Positions 1 through 11,702 of a stretch of 64,000 nucleotides of DNA are shown here, piece by piece. This DNA comes from Arcuatula senhousia. Lineage: Eukaryota > Mollusca > Bivalvia > Mytilida > Mytilidae. The DNA is taken from NCBI GenBank assembly GCA_963971305.1, contig OZ020311.1:4030001-4094000 (forward strand), in the 5' to 3' direction. Position numbers and translations under genes: made by a program. The notes under the pieces are model-generated. The model saw only the letters and a program-made list of their open reading frames with translations, was not told the DNA's origin and made no database searches. The first letter of the stretch is position 1. The number at the start of each line of letters is the position of its first letter.

Positions 1-80
1 TCATTATATTGTGTGTAGCCTGATTTTCTTTTGGGCCTTTCGGACTTTTGATATCTCAATATAGCATTGGTACTTTATGA
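1..80 (+). mobile_element. Family A 3'-end remnant (sense on plus strand)
   Basis: This is a degenerate copy of the last ~60 bp of the retroelement called family A here. It keeps the landmark 'CTTTCGGACTTTTGATAT' and then a decayed 'CATTGGTAC'. Family A is a Penelope-like RT C-terminus followed by a short 3' UTR. It is read on the plus strand here, whereas most copies in the window are on the minus strand. The left edge is cut by the window start. Confidence 0.5.
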
Positions 81-1357
81 AAATTCATGTACATTTTTTA
101 TGTTTTAGGTAATATTTGTTAATATATCATCCTCTTTCCAGGATTATCGGCCTTATATAAACTATATAGCGTTGATCAGTAGTTGTAAAACATTGACTCA
201 CTCACTCATTCCATTTACACTATAAAAACCATAGCACGCTTTAATTCTAATATACATGTATACAATTCATCTTCATGAACCTTGTTGTCCTTTTTTTCAT
301 CTTGGTATTCATACGAATATGAATCTATTTCAAATGTCTTAGACCAATGTTATCTTTTCAGTCATCTTCTTTATTAAGTATATTTTATCAATCTGTTTCT
401 TCTGACCTATACCAACGTTATCCCATCTATTGGGGCTTGATTAAATACCTCACTGCGTATTAATACAAATTTCCTTAGAAACTGACCATATATTGCATCT
501 GAGTAATCCATTATCAGAATAAATGACAACTTTGACAGCTTCTTTTCAACCTTAATTGTTAAGGACAACGATTCCAGAGACTTATATCCTTCTTAATGTT
601 TTATCATCGGACAATAGACTGTCCACTTTATGGATATTGCAAAGAATTGATATGCAATAATCGTAAGGTTAATGTTCTTTCTTATGACCTTGTTGAATGT
701 TTTATCAATATTGAACCTTTTTTTATTATTTAGAGTCTGATATTTTTACGAAAATGCAATGCTAGCATGGTTAGTCCTTATTGTTAGGACCAAATTACAT
801 TTTTATTGACATTGAAAGTATTTTATCAATTATAATCGGGATTTTTACTGAAATAAGGATTAGATAGAATTCAAATTTCGTATATTGACATTTTAAAGAA
901 GCAGCATGCTTACAATTAAATATCAAAGTTAATGGCATAAATATCAATATAGGATTTGATGAACGTTTATCCAGCTGTTTCTAGGATTAGCTCAGTTTAA
1001 TTACAGGACAGCTAATCTTGATTTAAAAATAAATGGGTCAATAACAGTTTCTTAAATTGATTTCAAACTATGTAGATTTTGATTAAAATGCTAAACGCAT
1101 AAATGAAACTAGAGCGTCGTTCAAACTTTCCGTTGTACATGATGAATTCAAACAATGAGTTTTTATAATTTGCCTTTTCTCATTAATTACTGGTTCTGTG
1201 CATCCGATTGTGTAACTTCAAAATCGTAAAAACACAAAAAAAAACAAAGTTTTTTGTCTGTCGCTGCAAATTGTTCACAATCTCGATTCTTGAATCGATT
1301 TCTTTTATCATTTTTTCTGTGTAAAAGTATTTTTAAGACACTTCTGTTTAAGATCGT
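81..1357. other. No recognisable feature
   Basis: AT-rich sequence without a supported ORF, RNA gene or clear repeat in either strand. Confidence 0.5.
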
Positions 1358-1735
1358 TCAAGTCGTAACGAGAGTGAGGTAAGATGACCCGGGAGTGTTG
1401 GCTATTCCTGCTTGTGTCAACATTCCCGTTGATTTGCTAATTCTAATTTAGTAATCAAATCAAGTAAATGAAAACATAACTAAATTTTATGATAAACCAA
1501 AATTTGTACTCATCTAAGGGGTATAAATGCCAATTTGTCTATGAGCCCAAGATGTCTTCCATAAGATATCATTTCGAAACCAAGGGTTGTAAAAGAATGT
1601 GAAGATTGGAAAGTTGAAGTCATCACGTATTCTTAGAGTTTTGTTGAAAGTCCTCCTTTTGTATTTCGATTTGTAGATTTAAATATGAAGCCGATATTCT
1701 AGAATTCGTAGTGAGTGAAGGTGAAGTTAAAAGAG
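1358..1735 (-). mobile_element. Family A copy, old and lacking the 3' end
   Basis: The minus strand carries decayed family A sequence. It includes the RT C-terminal landmarks that correspond to 'DDFNFPIVNFP' (around 1605-1640) and the 'SLKKFYGRHHALIDKYG' region (around 1530-1570). The copy has many substitutions and small indels, and no reading frame stays open. The 3' UTR end found in younger copies is missing or too diverged to see. Confidence 0.6.
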
Positions 1736-2738
1736 ACAGCTAGCATACAATTGTTTTGTCTATAAGTGATTGTTGGAAATCCGCTTTATATGAATAAAGA
1801 AACAATTAAATCAGAGAGTAAATGGGCACACTATCTGCCCTTCAGAATGCCGACATTTTGCTGTAAATACGTCTACTGAACAGTACAAAATACAAATACC
1901 AAAACGGGTAAAAAACAGTGAATTTGGTTATGCTGTATATCGAAACTTCAAGGAGTAACCTCTCATCAGAATCATTTGAATCAAACAATGGAAGGTCAAA
2001 CAACAAAAAATATTGAATAAATGAAAGGACTCAAAGCCAAAAGGTTCGAAGAGGGAAGCAAATCAAGCACCTAGGATATCGACCATGTGCAGTACAAGGG
2101 AAGAAACCCGGTGTTTCAAACAATTTTGAATGGAACAATTGGATTTTAAAATAATATATTGAAATATATCCAATATAAATAAAGTTTCTATAAGAAATTA
2201 AAGCATGTTGATTGATATAATATCTTTGCCTTTATTTGCCATTTTTTAAACTACCTTATCAGCTGCACAGTTTAAATATTGCATGTGGAAAAGAAGTATA
2301 AGTGCAGAAAAAAAATATATTGTAATAAGATGAAACAGATTTAGCAAATCAGCCAATCAAGTTATTTAATATATCATATTGAATTGAGCAACAGTTTTCA
2401 TTAAGATCATTCTACTGTAAAACATTATACTTTTTAGCGTCAAACGACAATACGACACTTTAAAACCTTTACTGCGGAGAACAAATTAACCTCATCACCA
2501 GGAAACATCATTAATCTTTAATAGTCAACGCTTTAATAGTTTTAAGTTGTCAAAACTGAATGAACTGGCACTCTGTAAAACCAGAGATAATTTGTCTATT
2601 CAGAATATTCTTGAAGAACTTTTGGACCTGGGTAGCTGAGTGGTCTAAAGCCCCGGTTTAAATGCCTCACTCTAGATCACTAACCGATTACCTCTCAGTT
2701 TGTGTTCTAGTCCTACTTGCTCAACCATTTAAACTAAC
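1736..2738. other. No gene; short tRNA-like stretch only
   Basis: Nothing coding is visible. A stretch near 2624-2650 resembles a tRNA A box (GTAGCTGAGTGGTC). I could not fit a B box or a cloverleaf, so it is at most a faint SINE-head remnant. Confidence 0.4.
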
Positions 2739-3570
2739 CATCCTATATAGCATTCTAACATTGGTAGATTTACAATTGACATGGTTTCTAAATTTGAGTT
2801 CATTATTATCTATTTCTATAAAAAAAACACAACCATCTTTTTTTTAAGCAGAAAAAAAATGTGAACCATACGAATAAAATGTGCTATGTGTCCTTACAGA
2901 TAGGTGCACACATAACCTGTATGAAAGTTAACATAAAGTTAACTTTGTGACTGCTTTCCATGTCTGCTCGTGTATGCTTTAGCAAACATCAAAGTTAACT
3001 TGCGTTTACTCATGGCTGGTCAAAGCAGACTTGCGACAGCTTTTCTATGACTGGTCATAACCAGTCACAAAGTCGTGACTGCTTTAACCAGACCAGTCAT
3101 TGCCACAAGTCTGCTGAAGCTGGAATCTGTTTAATAATGCAAAGGTTAAATTTAATAAAAAAAACAGCTGTTTATAATATTAAAACTGAATTTAAACCAC
3201 AGTTTAGGTGATATAACATAAACCTTGTCCTTTTACAATCAGTTTTCAAGCAGACCTGTCACGAAGTTAACTTGACCAGACCTGTCATAATTACGCGACT
3301 GCCTTTAAAAGCAGACATGGAATTATGACTGCTTTTCAAGTTAACTTGGAACCAGTCGCGCGTCTGCTCAAAGCAGTCGCGCGTCTGCTCAAAGCAGTCG
3401 CATGACCAGTCACAAGTGAACTTGAAGTTAACTTGATGTCTGCTTTTCAAGTTAACTTACCGTACAGGTTATGTGTGCACCCATCTGTACGTTATGTGTA
3501 CAGACAAAAAGAATTCGATAATAATGAATTCATGTCAATTGTAAATCTACCAATGTAGGATATTTTTTTG
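2739..3570. repeat. Outer inverted repeat enclosing a nested element
   Basis: Two arms match each other in inverted orientation: about 2739-2815 and 3511-3570. Both contain 'GGTAGATTTACAATTGACAT' or its complement. The left arm has an extra ~13 bp near 2745-2758. The younger element at 2892-3492 sits in the loop, so this looks like an older TIR or foldback element that received a second insertion. Confidence 0.75.
2892..3492. mobile_element. Word-array foldback element 1 (TIR; GTTAAC / GCAGAC / CAGTC words)
   Basis: The TIRs are nearly identical for ~37 bp: TACAGATRGGTGCACACATA, then ACCTGTA and AGTTAAC, at about 2895-2931 and 3452-3489. A possible 7-bp target duplication TATGTGT lies at 2885-2891 and 3493-3499. 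The interior contains almost nothing but a few short words in both orientations: the palindrome GTTAAC, GCAGAC/GTCTGC, GACTGC/GCAGTC and GACTGG/CCAGTC. One ~21-bp block is directly repeated at about 3357-3398. No transposase is visible, so it would be non-autonomous. The TSD size would fit a hAT-like mobiliser, but that is only inference. Confidence 0.8.
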
Positions 3571-3585
3571 CGTCAAGTGTGATAA

Positions 3586-3866
3586 GGCATCGACCATTTG
3601 ATTTTCTGGGGGGCTGGGATTTTCACCCGAGCCGCGAATCTTTTTTCGACCGCTGCGCGGTCCAGCTTATTTTTCCCATACACTCAATGCTAGAAAATGT
3701 TCTTCAGAAAATCTCTTTTTTACTAATGCGGAAAATGAGGGCCAGATTATTTTTACGCCCTATAAGCTAGCCAGACTTTTTTTGCCAAACATCAGAGCCA
3801 GAATATTTTTTTTTAAATCCAAGCCCCCCCCCCCCCTCCCCCAGAAAATCAAATGGTCGGTGCCTA
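3586..3866. mobile_element. TIR element (GGCAYCGACCATTTGATTTT termini)
   Basis: The termini are inverted copies of ~28 bp (AGGCAYCGACCATTTGATTT then TCTGGGGG). The interior has repeated blocks of the form CCAGAnTATTTTTT at about 3660, 3740, 3770 and 3800, and a C-rich run before the right terminus. It has no coding capacity. It directly abuts the GIY-YIG relic that starts at ~3868, so it probably inserted into or beside that retroelement. Confidence 0.75.
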
Positions 3867-3867
3867 A

Positions 3868-4150
3868 CTACATATACGTTGGGGAAACCGGAGACACGTT
3901 ATACCAAAGGCACTTCTTGATTTTTTCTTTAATTCGACGGAAACAGGACGACCCCGTTGCTAAACAACCATGACAAGGAATGCTATCGAATTATTGGCAT
4001 TGAAAATTGTACGGATCGGATGATTATAGATAAACGAGAGAGAAACTGCGGATGAAGAATTCAAACACTTTTGAACTCCATGGAATCAACACAAAAGAAC
4101 AGTAACTTTTATTTCTAAATACCAAATACTCCGTTTTGAAATTTTTGAGA
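3868..4150 (+). pseudogene. Orphan GIY-YIG endonuclease domain, Penelope-like
   Basis: Reading across frames on the plus strand gives a GIY-YIG core. It has YIYVGETGDTLYQRH at about 3868-3912, then a stretch equivalent to PVAKHFNNHDKECY, then IIGIENCTDRMIIDKRER and a C-terminal LHGINTKEQ. This is the usual order of a GIY-YIG nuclease of the type found in Penelope-like elements, where it nicks the target. At least two frameshifts and one stop break it. The coding signal before YIYV is lost at the TIR element upstream. No RT lies beside it in the same orientation; the next sequence is a family A copy on the opposite strand. Confidence 0.7.
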
Positions 4151-4189
4151 GGTTATTACTTTTATTTTCTTTAAATAAATTCTTATTAA

Positions 4190-4888
4190 AGAAGCAGAGA
4201 AGCACCAATTGGCATTCGAGTGTCAAAAGTCCAAAAGTCTAACGACGAAACCGGTAAACACAAAGAAAAACAGGACAAAGAAACACAAAACACAAAATCA
4301 ACCGAACGGAAATCAACAACGCGAACTCTAATCGTAACAAGAGTGAACTCAGGTGGTCCGGAAGAGAAAGCGGCTCCTGCCTACTATAGCATACCTGTCA
4401 TGTTGCTAATTTCAAATTCAGTGTGTCAAATCCGGTAAAGGAAGACAAAACCAATTTCTACGACGAACCAACATCTGCACTCATTTGAGATATATAAATT
4501 CCATATTTGTCTACGAGTGAACGATGCCTTCCGTAAAATTTCTTGAGTGAAGACAACACCCGTGGAGCAACATAATCCTCTGTCAGAAATTTCTGCATTA
4601 AACATTGTTAAACGTGATGCTCTGCCAAAGAAATCGATGTAATTCCCGTAAACTCGGGAGTAACGAGTCAACTGTGATACCAAAACACCATAGGCAGGAG
4701 TGGGCGGAACTTTGCTTCAGAAAAAGGGGAAGTTGACTATTGGAAAGTTGAAGTCATCACATTTGTCATAGAGCTTAGTTGAGAGTCTTCCTTAAGAGTC
4801 AATTTCGAGATGTAGATCTAAATATGAAGCAGACTTCTTCTTAGAATCCGTTGTGTCCTTTATCTCAAGGTCCCGGGGATATATGAGA
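4190..4888 (-). mobile_element. Family A copy, one of the longest
   Basis: On the minus strand this begins in the RT palm/thumb region, corresponding to YPRDLEIKDTTDS (about 4830-4885). It runs through LDLHLEIDS, STKLYDK and DDFNFPIVNFP, then AYGVLVSQLTRYSR and the KKFYGRH-type end. The 3' UTR follows, and the copy ends at 4190 with the family 3' terminus (TTGGTGCTTCTCTGCTTCTT). Frameshifts and stops interrupt the frame. The 5' end is truncated inside the RT, as expected for incomplete target-primed reverse transcription. Confidence 0.8.
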
Positions 4889-6344
4889 TTGTAACGTCAC
4901 ATTATCCATATAAACATGCTGATGAAGGCCAGTAGCGCGACCGAAAACTCCAATCAGTTTTAGCGTTTTTATTGTAATTTAACAATTAAGAGACTTTATG
5001 TAATCATATATGCAGCTATAAATCTTAACATAAGTTTTACAGAACATTTTCATATCTTTTTTATTGGCGTATGACGACTATTCATTAAAAACATTACATT
5101 TAGAAGCCCAGACGCAATTAAAGACCAAGGACCATCAAAGTTTTATTTCACAGACAGGTTCTAATGCCCCAACCATTCAAACTTTAAAGTCTACTGATTT
5201 AGAAAGAATAACGACTTTTAAGGCCAATCAGCGCACAATACAAACCCTAATTTCAAATTGTGTCAGATAGAGTGTTAAAAATTTAGAAAAATTAACATGA
5301 AACATGAAGACTAAATACTTCACAAAAAATTCAACTTACTCTTACTCGATTATGAAAAATATGGGGTTCAGCTTTTTAAGCTCTCCAATAGATGATGTTA
5401 GTTTGCCTTTTCACAAAGTTATCCCTGCACATAAGAGCAAGGCAAGTTGCAACTGATAGCAACAGCCTTTCCTTATTTACTTTCGTTTTTACAGGAGTCT
5501 GCTTTTGATTTACGGCTGACTGCTTTTGTGTTTTTTATTATTGTTAGTATGGAAGAACATTCAACATCAAAAGCCTTATCCCTTTTATGCTATTTTCAAA
5601 ATCCTTAAAATCTTTAAAAACATTTACGTAATCATAAACCACTTCAGTACATGTGTTTAAGGAAGAGGACCAAACATAAACGTAAGGACAGAAAAGTCTC
5701 TCGATATAGCGAAATGCATTACACTCAATTTTTGTATTCAATAACAAAGACGGAAAACGTAATATTTATGCAGCTTGATTTACTAAAGCTCAAACCATTA
5801 CACAATGCAGAAAACCATTTGTTCTTTGACTCCTATAAATTATATCTCAAATTACTTTCTTAGATCAATACCTTAACAATAGATATGTCGTAAGGAACAT
5901 ATCAAACTGTTTGATGCACAATAAATAGCAGTTGCAGAGAACTAAATCATGCAATCAAATTGCCAATCAGTTTTAAAATGATTCCTAACCATGTCAGATC
6001 TGACTGAACGAGAAAATTCTATTATGATAGAAGATCAATTCCAAGCCTTTAATGGTTTGTGCAAATTTTATCTGGGAGTGCTTCAAGTTCAACAGTATAG
6101 GTGCACGTGTATTGAAAAACTTCAGAAATTCCAGGCCTTTTTAAATATTGTATTTGACATTCCGTAGCTATGCAACTTGTTAAGGACATTTTTTCTTCTA
6201 ACATGTGTGTACACAAGGCGATGTTGATAAATAGCCACTGGTCACATTTCGTCACACACTGCTCCATTTATGTTATATTCATGTTGGTCTGAGGAAGTTT
6301 CGTCACGTACACTTATTTTCGTTCAATATATTTTATGAGATGCA
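4889..6344. other. No recognisable feature
   Basis: Short chance ORFs only. I see no conserved protein motif, RNA gene or clear repeat. Confidence 0.45.
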
Positions 6345-6500
6345 CAAGGTACTGAAAGGGTATTGGAATGTCAAAAGTCCGAAAGGGTAATGACAAAACC
6401 AGTAAACAGAAGCAACAACACCACAAAAAACCAGGTAACGAAAAACCCAAACACAGCTGGAAAACAACAAAAAGCACACTCAAGTCGTAATGATTTTATG
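6345..6500 (-). mobile_element. Degenerate family A 3' UTR
   Basis: It retains the antisense landmark GGAATGTCAAAAGTCCGAAA and the following (A/C)-rich tract, up to 'CTCAAGTCGTAATG'. No RT-coding part remains. The 3' terminal GCTTCTT is eroded. Confidence 0.6.
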
Positions 6501-6989
6501 TAAAGAATTTTTGTGTCAAATGTAACGTTCAACCAATGAAATCGATATAAGTTCAATTAACATGCTTTAAAGAACCAGTTGAGATACGTGAACTCCATAA
6601 GTGGAGTGAATTCACTTAAGAGTATTGAGATCTGGTCAATGTGACACTGCCTGATCTTCTTCCATTTTAAAGATTTTTCACAAAATTAATAATATAATCA
6701 AAATCATTAATATATGACCTTCCATTCACATTTATGAAATGTTCTCTGAATAAGTGTATCTTAAATAATTTTAATCAGTTATATTTAACTATTGTACAAG
6801 CCTCACCATTTCCATTCTATATATAATGAAATTCAATCATCATAAATAAAGTAAACATAAACCAAACAGTATATCACTATTTATTGTATATATTGTATCA
6901 GACTATCAGCTCTATTTCCTTCTGTATCGCCAGTATCAGTATCGGACAACAACTGATTTAATAAAAGCCTGACTTGCAAAGACACGCAC

Positions 6990-8800
6990 TCCTGTTCTTT
7001 GTTTATTGAATAAATCACCGTCTGTAAGTTATGTAACAAATGAGGGCATCCTGTGATAGGGTAAACATTACAATGTAGTCATTATCTAATCAAAAAATAT
7101 TTGAGAATAGCAGCATGTAGTGTTTAGCAGTTTTTGTTTACTAGTTATTTTTCTTGTTGGCTTTAATTTGAATACACAAAGATAGAATTATTAACGAAAA
7201 AGGATCAATCTCAAAGCCCCAAATAAGATATGTAATAAGCAGGAAAAAATAGTCCAATGTCTAAACATTTATTGTGTATTTGGCATGCCACTGGTCGTTC
7301 CTAAAAAGTATTGATCGATATGTTTTAATTTTCAAATAAAACTTGGTCCTTTAAATTTATCATACAGTATAGAATTAACTGAATCTAACCTTTATTATTT
7401 TACCCCGACTACCCACATACACTGTACTGATTAAAATTGCTTTTCCATCAAGGAAAATAAATCAAGTTAAGAGTAATTTATTTTGTCTTCTGTAAACTAA
7501 ATTTTAATGACTAGTTAGCAGTGAACATTTTATTGCGTGTCGCATCAGAGTAATCCGAATTCGAAGAAACAGACAACATAGATAACACACTTCAATGCAA
7601 CCAAACTGCAATGATCCTCCTTTTTTTTTAAAACACATCCAGAGATAAAGGCAACAAAACGTGTGAACTTACAAAACATAAACACAAACACAAAAAAACG
7701 CAATCTCGTGTAACATATCAGGAATGTAATGGACTGATGCCTGGTTAACATTATTTGATGGTTTCATTTTTCAATATTAGCTATTAACTTTGAAAAAAAT
7801 TGGATAACTTTCAATATAAAAGGGAACAGTAACGTGCGATTCATGTTTTAAAATTATTTGTCCGGTCTATCGTCGTTATCTTTATTTACTTTTTTGTAGA
7901 AGATATAACATTCTCTTTATTGCATCTCCACATGATGGTACATTTAATTGTTATAAATAATATTACATACATACTCAAGCTCATATCTAAGCCCAGCTTA
8001 GGAACGAGTCTTTATTTCTCAGAAGTATCCTGTCATAAAAGCATGCAATTTTAAGCAGCATCAATCGTAGTTGTCTAGTTTATCACTTCCCCAATACCAT
8101 AGTTTTTAAAATGCTGAGAAATGCTGAGAAACGTATATGAAAAGGGGGATTTGTCGTCTAGATGTGTTTCCTTGTTTATGTTGAAATGCAACTGTCAGCA
8201 ACTATTTTGAAAGTCTTCTTTTAATATTCCTCACGGGGTTGACAAGTACAGATTTTAGTTAAATGAAACATCTTGTGCTACAGCGTGCACTACAGGAACA
8301 AAAATACATATTTCAAGGGTTTATTCAGGATGAGAAAAAAGTGATCGTGATCAACCGGTAAATTCTTAACCATCTATCACCTGGATTGTCTTGCATGTTT
8401 AAATAAATAATATACCAATGTTCTATTCTGATTGGTCATTTATCAAAGTACAATATCATAAAGCGGTCGCTGATTAAGGTGCTTCTTAATTCAAGATATT
8501 TCAAATATGTTAAAAACTTACGCTTCCCGAGACTTATAATTATGATTAAGGCTTTCCATGCTTTTTTTGCTATACACTGGTTACCTGTTTTTGGTGTCAT
8601 ATTTTTAGAAAAAAAATAATCGGATTTTTTTTCATAGCCTACGTTTATGGCGGTGGTTAACTGTTGTTAATAACCCAGACGTCTTGACACCAATGTCCTT
8701 ATTTTCGATCTATTTTAAGCTAAAATAAGCAATTTGTGTCAAGCTTAAAAATATGTTATTTACAAAATGACATATAAATTGCAAAGATTCGTTTTAATTT
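6990..8800 (+). repeat. Duplicated block R, unit 1
   Basis: Three sub-blocks recur in the same order elsewhere. R-a (6990-7145) has landmarks ACCGTCTGT, a GAGGGCATCCTGTGATAGGG-like stretch and TAGTGTTTAGCAG. R-b (7985-8250) has TGTCATAAAAGCATGCAAT, AATGCTGAGAAA and CAACTGTCAGCAACT. R-c (8640-8800) has ACCCAGACGTCTTGACACC and AAGCAATTTGTGTCAAG. The copies share order and orientation but are diverged, with many small indels. No coding potential is visible. Confidence 0.6.
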
Positions 8801-9505
8801 TTTTTCCATTTAACAACTGAAAATGTAGTCAAGTTCTTTTAAGATCATTATTTTAAATGTGTTAGCTTTATAAGAATACGGCATGGAAGATTAAACTGAA
8901 CCAAAAGCTGTTTTCCGTTAATAGAAGTTAAGAATGAACAAAAAATAGCAAGAAGAAAGTTGACTCCTGCTAACCCCCCCAAAATAAGCTTACAATATTA
9001 AGTTATAAAAGATGACTGCCCTCAGAACATCAAGCAATAAAAATAGAAATAGAAAGCACACTTAATAACCTTTGTCGGGTTAAGACGCAAAGAAGACATA
9101 TCAATGGCGCATTCAAACAACATTGACATTATCAGTGGACACATTTCAGGTATACAGCTTAAAAGGATATTGTCTAAGAAAAATAATGTTATTTTCTGAC
9201 AAAAAAGATCATTAGAAAACTTGTTTTGTCTTATCTTAAACATGTGAACAACAAAAATATAGTGGTACCCCATTAATCCAAAGATCGGAAAACAAATGTC
9301 AATTATCACTAAATAATATTTGTCAGGCTTTTTAATAATTCATATTCATGCGCTCTTATCCCGCCTTTAGCATGCACGCTGTATTTAATTTGTGTATAAA
9401 CTTCATTGGTTCATCTACGCTGCCAATGATCTGTATCTCGAGGTTTTAGCCGCCCCATATAAAAATCTACATAACGACGAAAATATAAAGAAAATGACAA
9501 AAATG
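8801..9505. other. No recognisable feature
   Basis: AT-rich. A 95-codon minus-strand ORF near 9022-9309 shows no recognisable motif and looks like chance. Confidence 0.45.
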
Positions 9506-9508
9506 ATC

Positions 9509-9555
9509 TGTGTTGCGTACACTTATTCCACATCTCATTATTTTCTATTCGTATT
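9509..9555 (+). repeat. Dispersed repeat D, partial
   Basis: Core of a short dispersed repeat: GCGTACACTTATTCCACATC followed by TCATTATTTTCTATTCG. The same core occurs about ten times in the window, in both orientations. Its class (SINE-like or TIR element) is not clear. Confidence 0.65.
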
Positions 9556-9660
9556 TAGGTAATAGGGATGATTTAGATAGTTCACATTGAATTTGTTTGA
9601 TTTGTCGCCATATTTAAGATTTCGGTAACAAAACGTCAGATATCCCGATTAATGGCTGTA

Positions 9661-10052
9661 TTAAGTCCTATTCTCTGTAAGAATCAGGCAATGGGTGAAT
9701 CATGATTTAAAGAACACACGGGTTTGAGTTCACAATACTGTTCAAAATGCTTTAAAAGACACCATAAATGCATTGGCATGATTCAAAAGTGTCAGTAATT
9801 TTAGATAATTTTTGGTTGAAATGCATATAAAATGTCAATTAAAGGGAGATAGCTCTGTAAAGTCAGCTAAAATCTCTATTATTCTAACATAATTTTTTCT
9901 CCATCCTCTGACACTCAACACAACAACTAATGACTTTTTCTTCATTAGAAGTCTATTTTGAATGCTCTTTCATTGTCAAAACCGTGTGTTTTTAAAATCA
10001 TGATTCAATTTTTTTTCAATATTGCCTGATTCTTACAGAGAACTGCACTTAA
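9661..10052. mobile_element. TIR element flanked by TTAA
   Basis: Long TIRs of ~60 bp (9665-9725 and 9985-10048) contain TTCTCTGTAAGAATCAGGCA, then GAATCATGATTT and ACACACGG. The tetranucleotide TTAA flanks both ends (9661-9664, 10049-10052). A TTAA duplication is typical of piggyBac-type transposition, although the TIR tips (GTCC/GTGC) are not the classical CCC. There is no coding capacity, so it would be a non-autonomous MITE. Confidence 0.8.
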
Positions 10053-10224
10053 ATACACTTAAAATATAACTGGATTTTTTTAAAGGAGAATCACATATGG
10101 CAGCAAAATAGAAAATAGGAATCCTTTTCTCCTCAGTTCTTTTCGTCACACTACATGCTCCTCTAGGTAATTAATTTGTATAAAAAAGTTATTGAAATCA
10201 ATTAAAGCCTCTTATTCTTTTCTC

Positions 10225-11600
10225 TCTTTGTATAATGTGCTGGACTTCAATGCAAAGAGACACAGTCTTGTACTTTATATAGGAAATAAATTTATGGCCA
10301 ACGCTGTCTGTTAGTATCGAAAATATCAAAACGGAAGTTGTTATTTGATTAAAACTAATCACAGAGGATATAGTACCACTTAGTGCTTAGCGATTACGTT
10401 TTTAACACCACAAAGTCTAGTGGTTTTTTTTTAAACAAGACCTTTGTCTATAGTTACGTTTTTTTTTCAAATAAGAATTACAGATACAGATATTTTATTG
10501 AACCAATTGATGGGACCCAAATCTGAGCAATTACAATCAAATTAAGTTATAAACATAAATAGTTTGACTGCTTCGGTAAATATACACATACAGAGCACAA
10601 TACAAAACTTTCTATTACGATATATTTATCAAGTACATGTACGAATAGAGCATCAATGAATAAAAAAATTAAAAACTGAGTTTATTAAAGTTCAGAGATT
10701 TACCCCCCCCCCATCCCCCATAGCCTGTTTGACCCTCTTTCTCACTGTGACCATAAGAGAACCCAAAAGTTATTATTATCTGTAAGTTTAATATTATTAC
10801 TATTAATAATATACTTTTATTATAAAGGGTGATAACTCTAATTCATATCTTTATCTACCGCTTTAGTCTGGTATTCAATAATTCCTTTTGTTTTACAAAT
10901 AACGAATTAGGTAAAGCTCTTAATATTGATATTATACTTGATATGCATAAAAAAGAGACGCATAATGAATATTTCGGGCGAATAAAAAAGGATAGAACAA
11001 GAAAGCAAAATTATATATTTAACACAAAGGTTCATTACTTCATGTACGTGTTATAGTTTGTTAAGCAAAGCCCCATATATGCGCTCAATCAATCAGCAAA
11101 TAAATGACCTTTTAGCAAACTGAAAGAACAACTAGAACTGCATTTCCTAACAGTGGTACATGTATGTAATACAGAGTACTTTATCTAAAACATAAACCTC
11201 AATAGGCACTTCAAACCTTAAACTTATGTTGGTACTTCAGCTTTTAAAATGTTGGATAACATATTGTCTGGATGTGTTTTGCAGTTCCGATTTCCTGTTA
11301 AAAGAACAGCTGTTAGCACTTTCCTTCTTTGGGTGTTTTATCATCAAAGCAATCAATTCCGGTATGTCTTCCTTTTTTTGTCTTGTCTTATGGACATTTG
11401 AGATTGATTCTCCAAGTTCGGTAATTTTGTTATTACCTTTATCTAAGTTCTAAATTGTCTAGTTGCACATTTTTTAAATTAAACTACAGATTATAATTTG
11501 CGAAACATAAAGTAGAGAATATGTCATCTGCTTTTTGATTCTATTTGAAGGAAATGTGTCCTTTTTAAGATTTATTAGATTAGAATCAAAACGAAAATAT
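10225..11600 (+). repeat. Duplicated block R, unit 2
   Basis: R-a (10225-10430) has GCTGTCTGTTAGTATCG, GTTGTTATTTGATTAAA and ACCACTTAGTGCTTAGC. R-b (11050-11600) has TTATAGTTTGTTAAGCAAAG, TAAATGACCTTTTAGCAAAC, GTTCCGATTTCCTGTTAAAA and GTGTTTTATCATCAAAGC. The segment 10431-11049 between them holds nothing else I can identify. The 11362-11452 element tail is inserted within R-b. Confidence 0.6.
11362..11452 (+). mobile_element. Family B retroelement 3' tail, strongly 5'-truncated
   Basis: The stretch TTTGAGATTGATTCTCCAAG followed by TTCGGTAATTTTGTTATTACCTT matches the 3' tail that follows the RT at 27420-27475 and, on the minus strand, at 55370-55420. It is therefore a short, 5'-truncated insertion of the same family. 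Confidence 0.65.
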
Positions 11601-11702
11601 AGACTGTGCTTAAAAATACAAGCATATACTTGTTGTAATCTACTAGAAGAAAGAAGGTGCTCATTGAAGAAGGGACTAAAACAAATAGCCAATTTCTTGC
11701 TG

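Noticed and set aside
2624..2670. tRNA-like A box (GTAGCTGAGTGGTC)
   Set aside because: No B box at a suitable distance and no cloverleaf could be drawn. At most it is a faint SINE-head remnant.
3259..3450. ORF with CFEQTRDCFEQTRDW repeats
   Set aside because: Translation of the repeated DNA words in word-array element 1. There is no ATG-to-stop context or homology that would suggest a protein.
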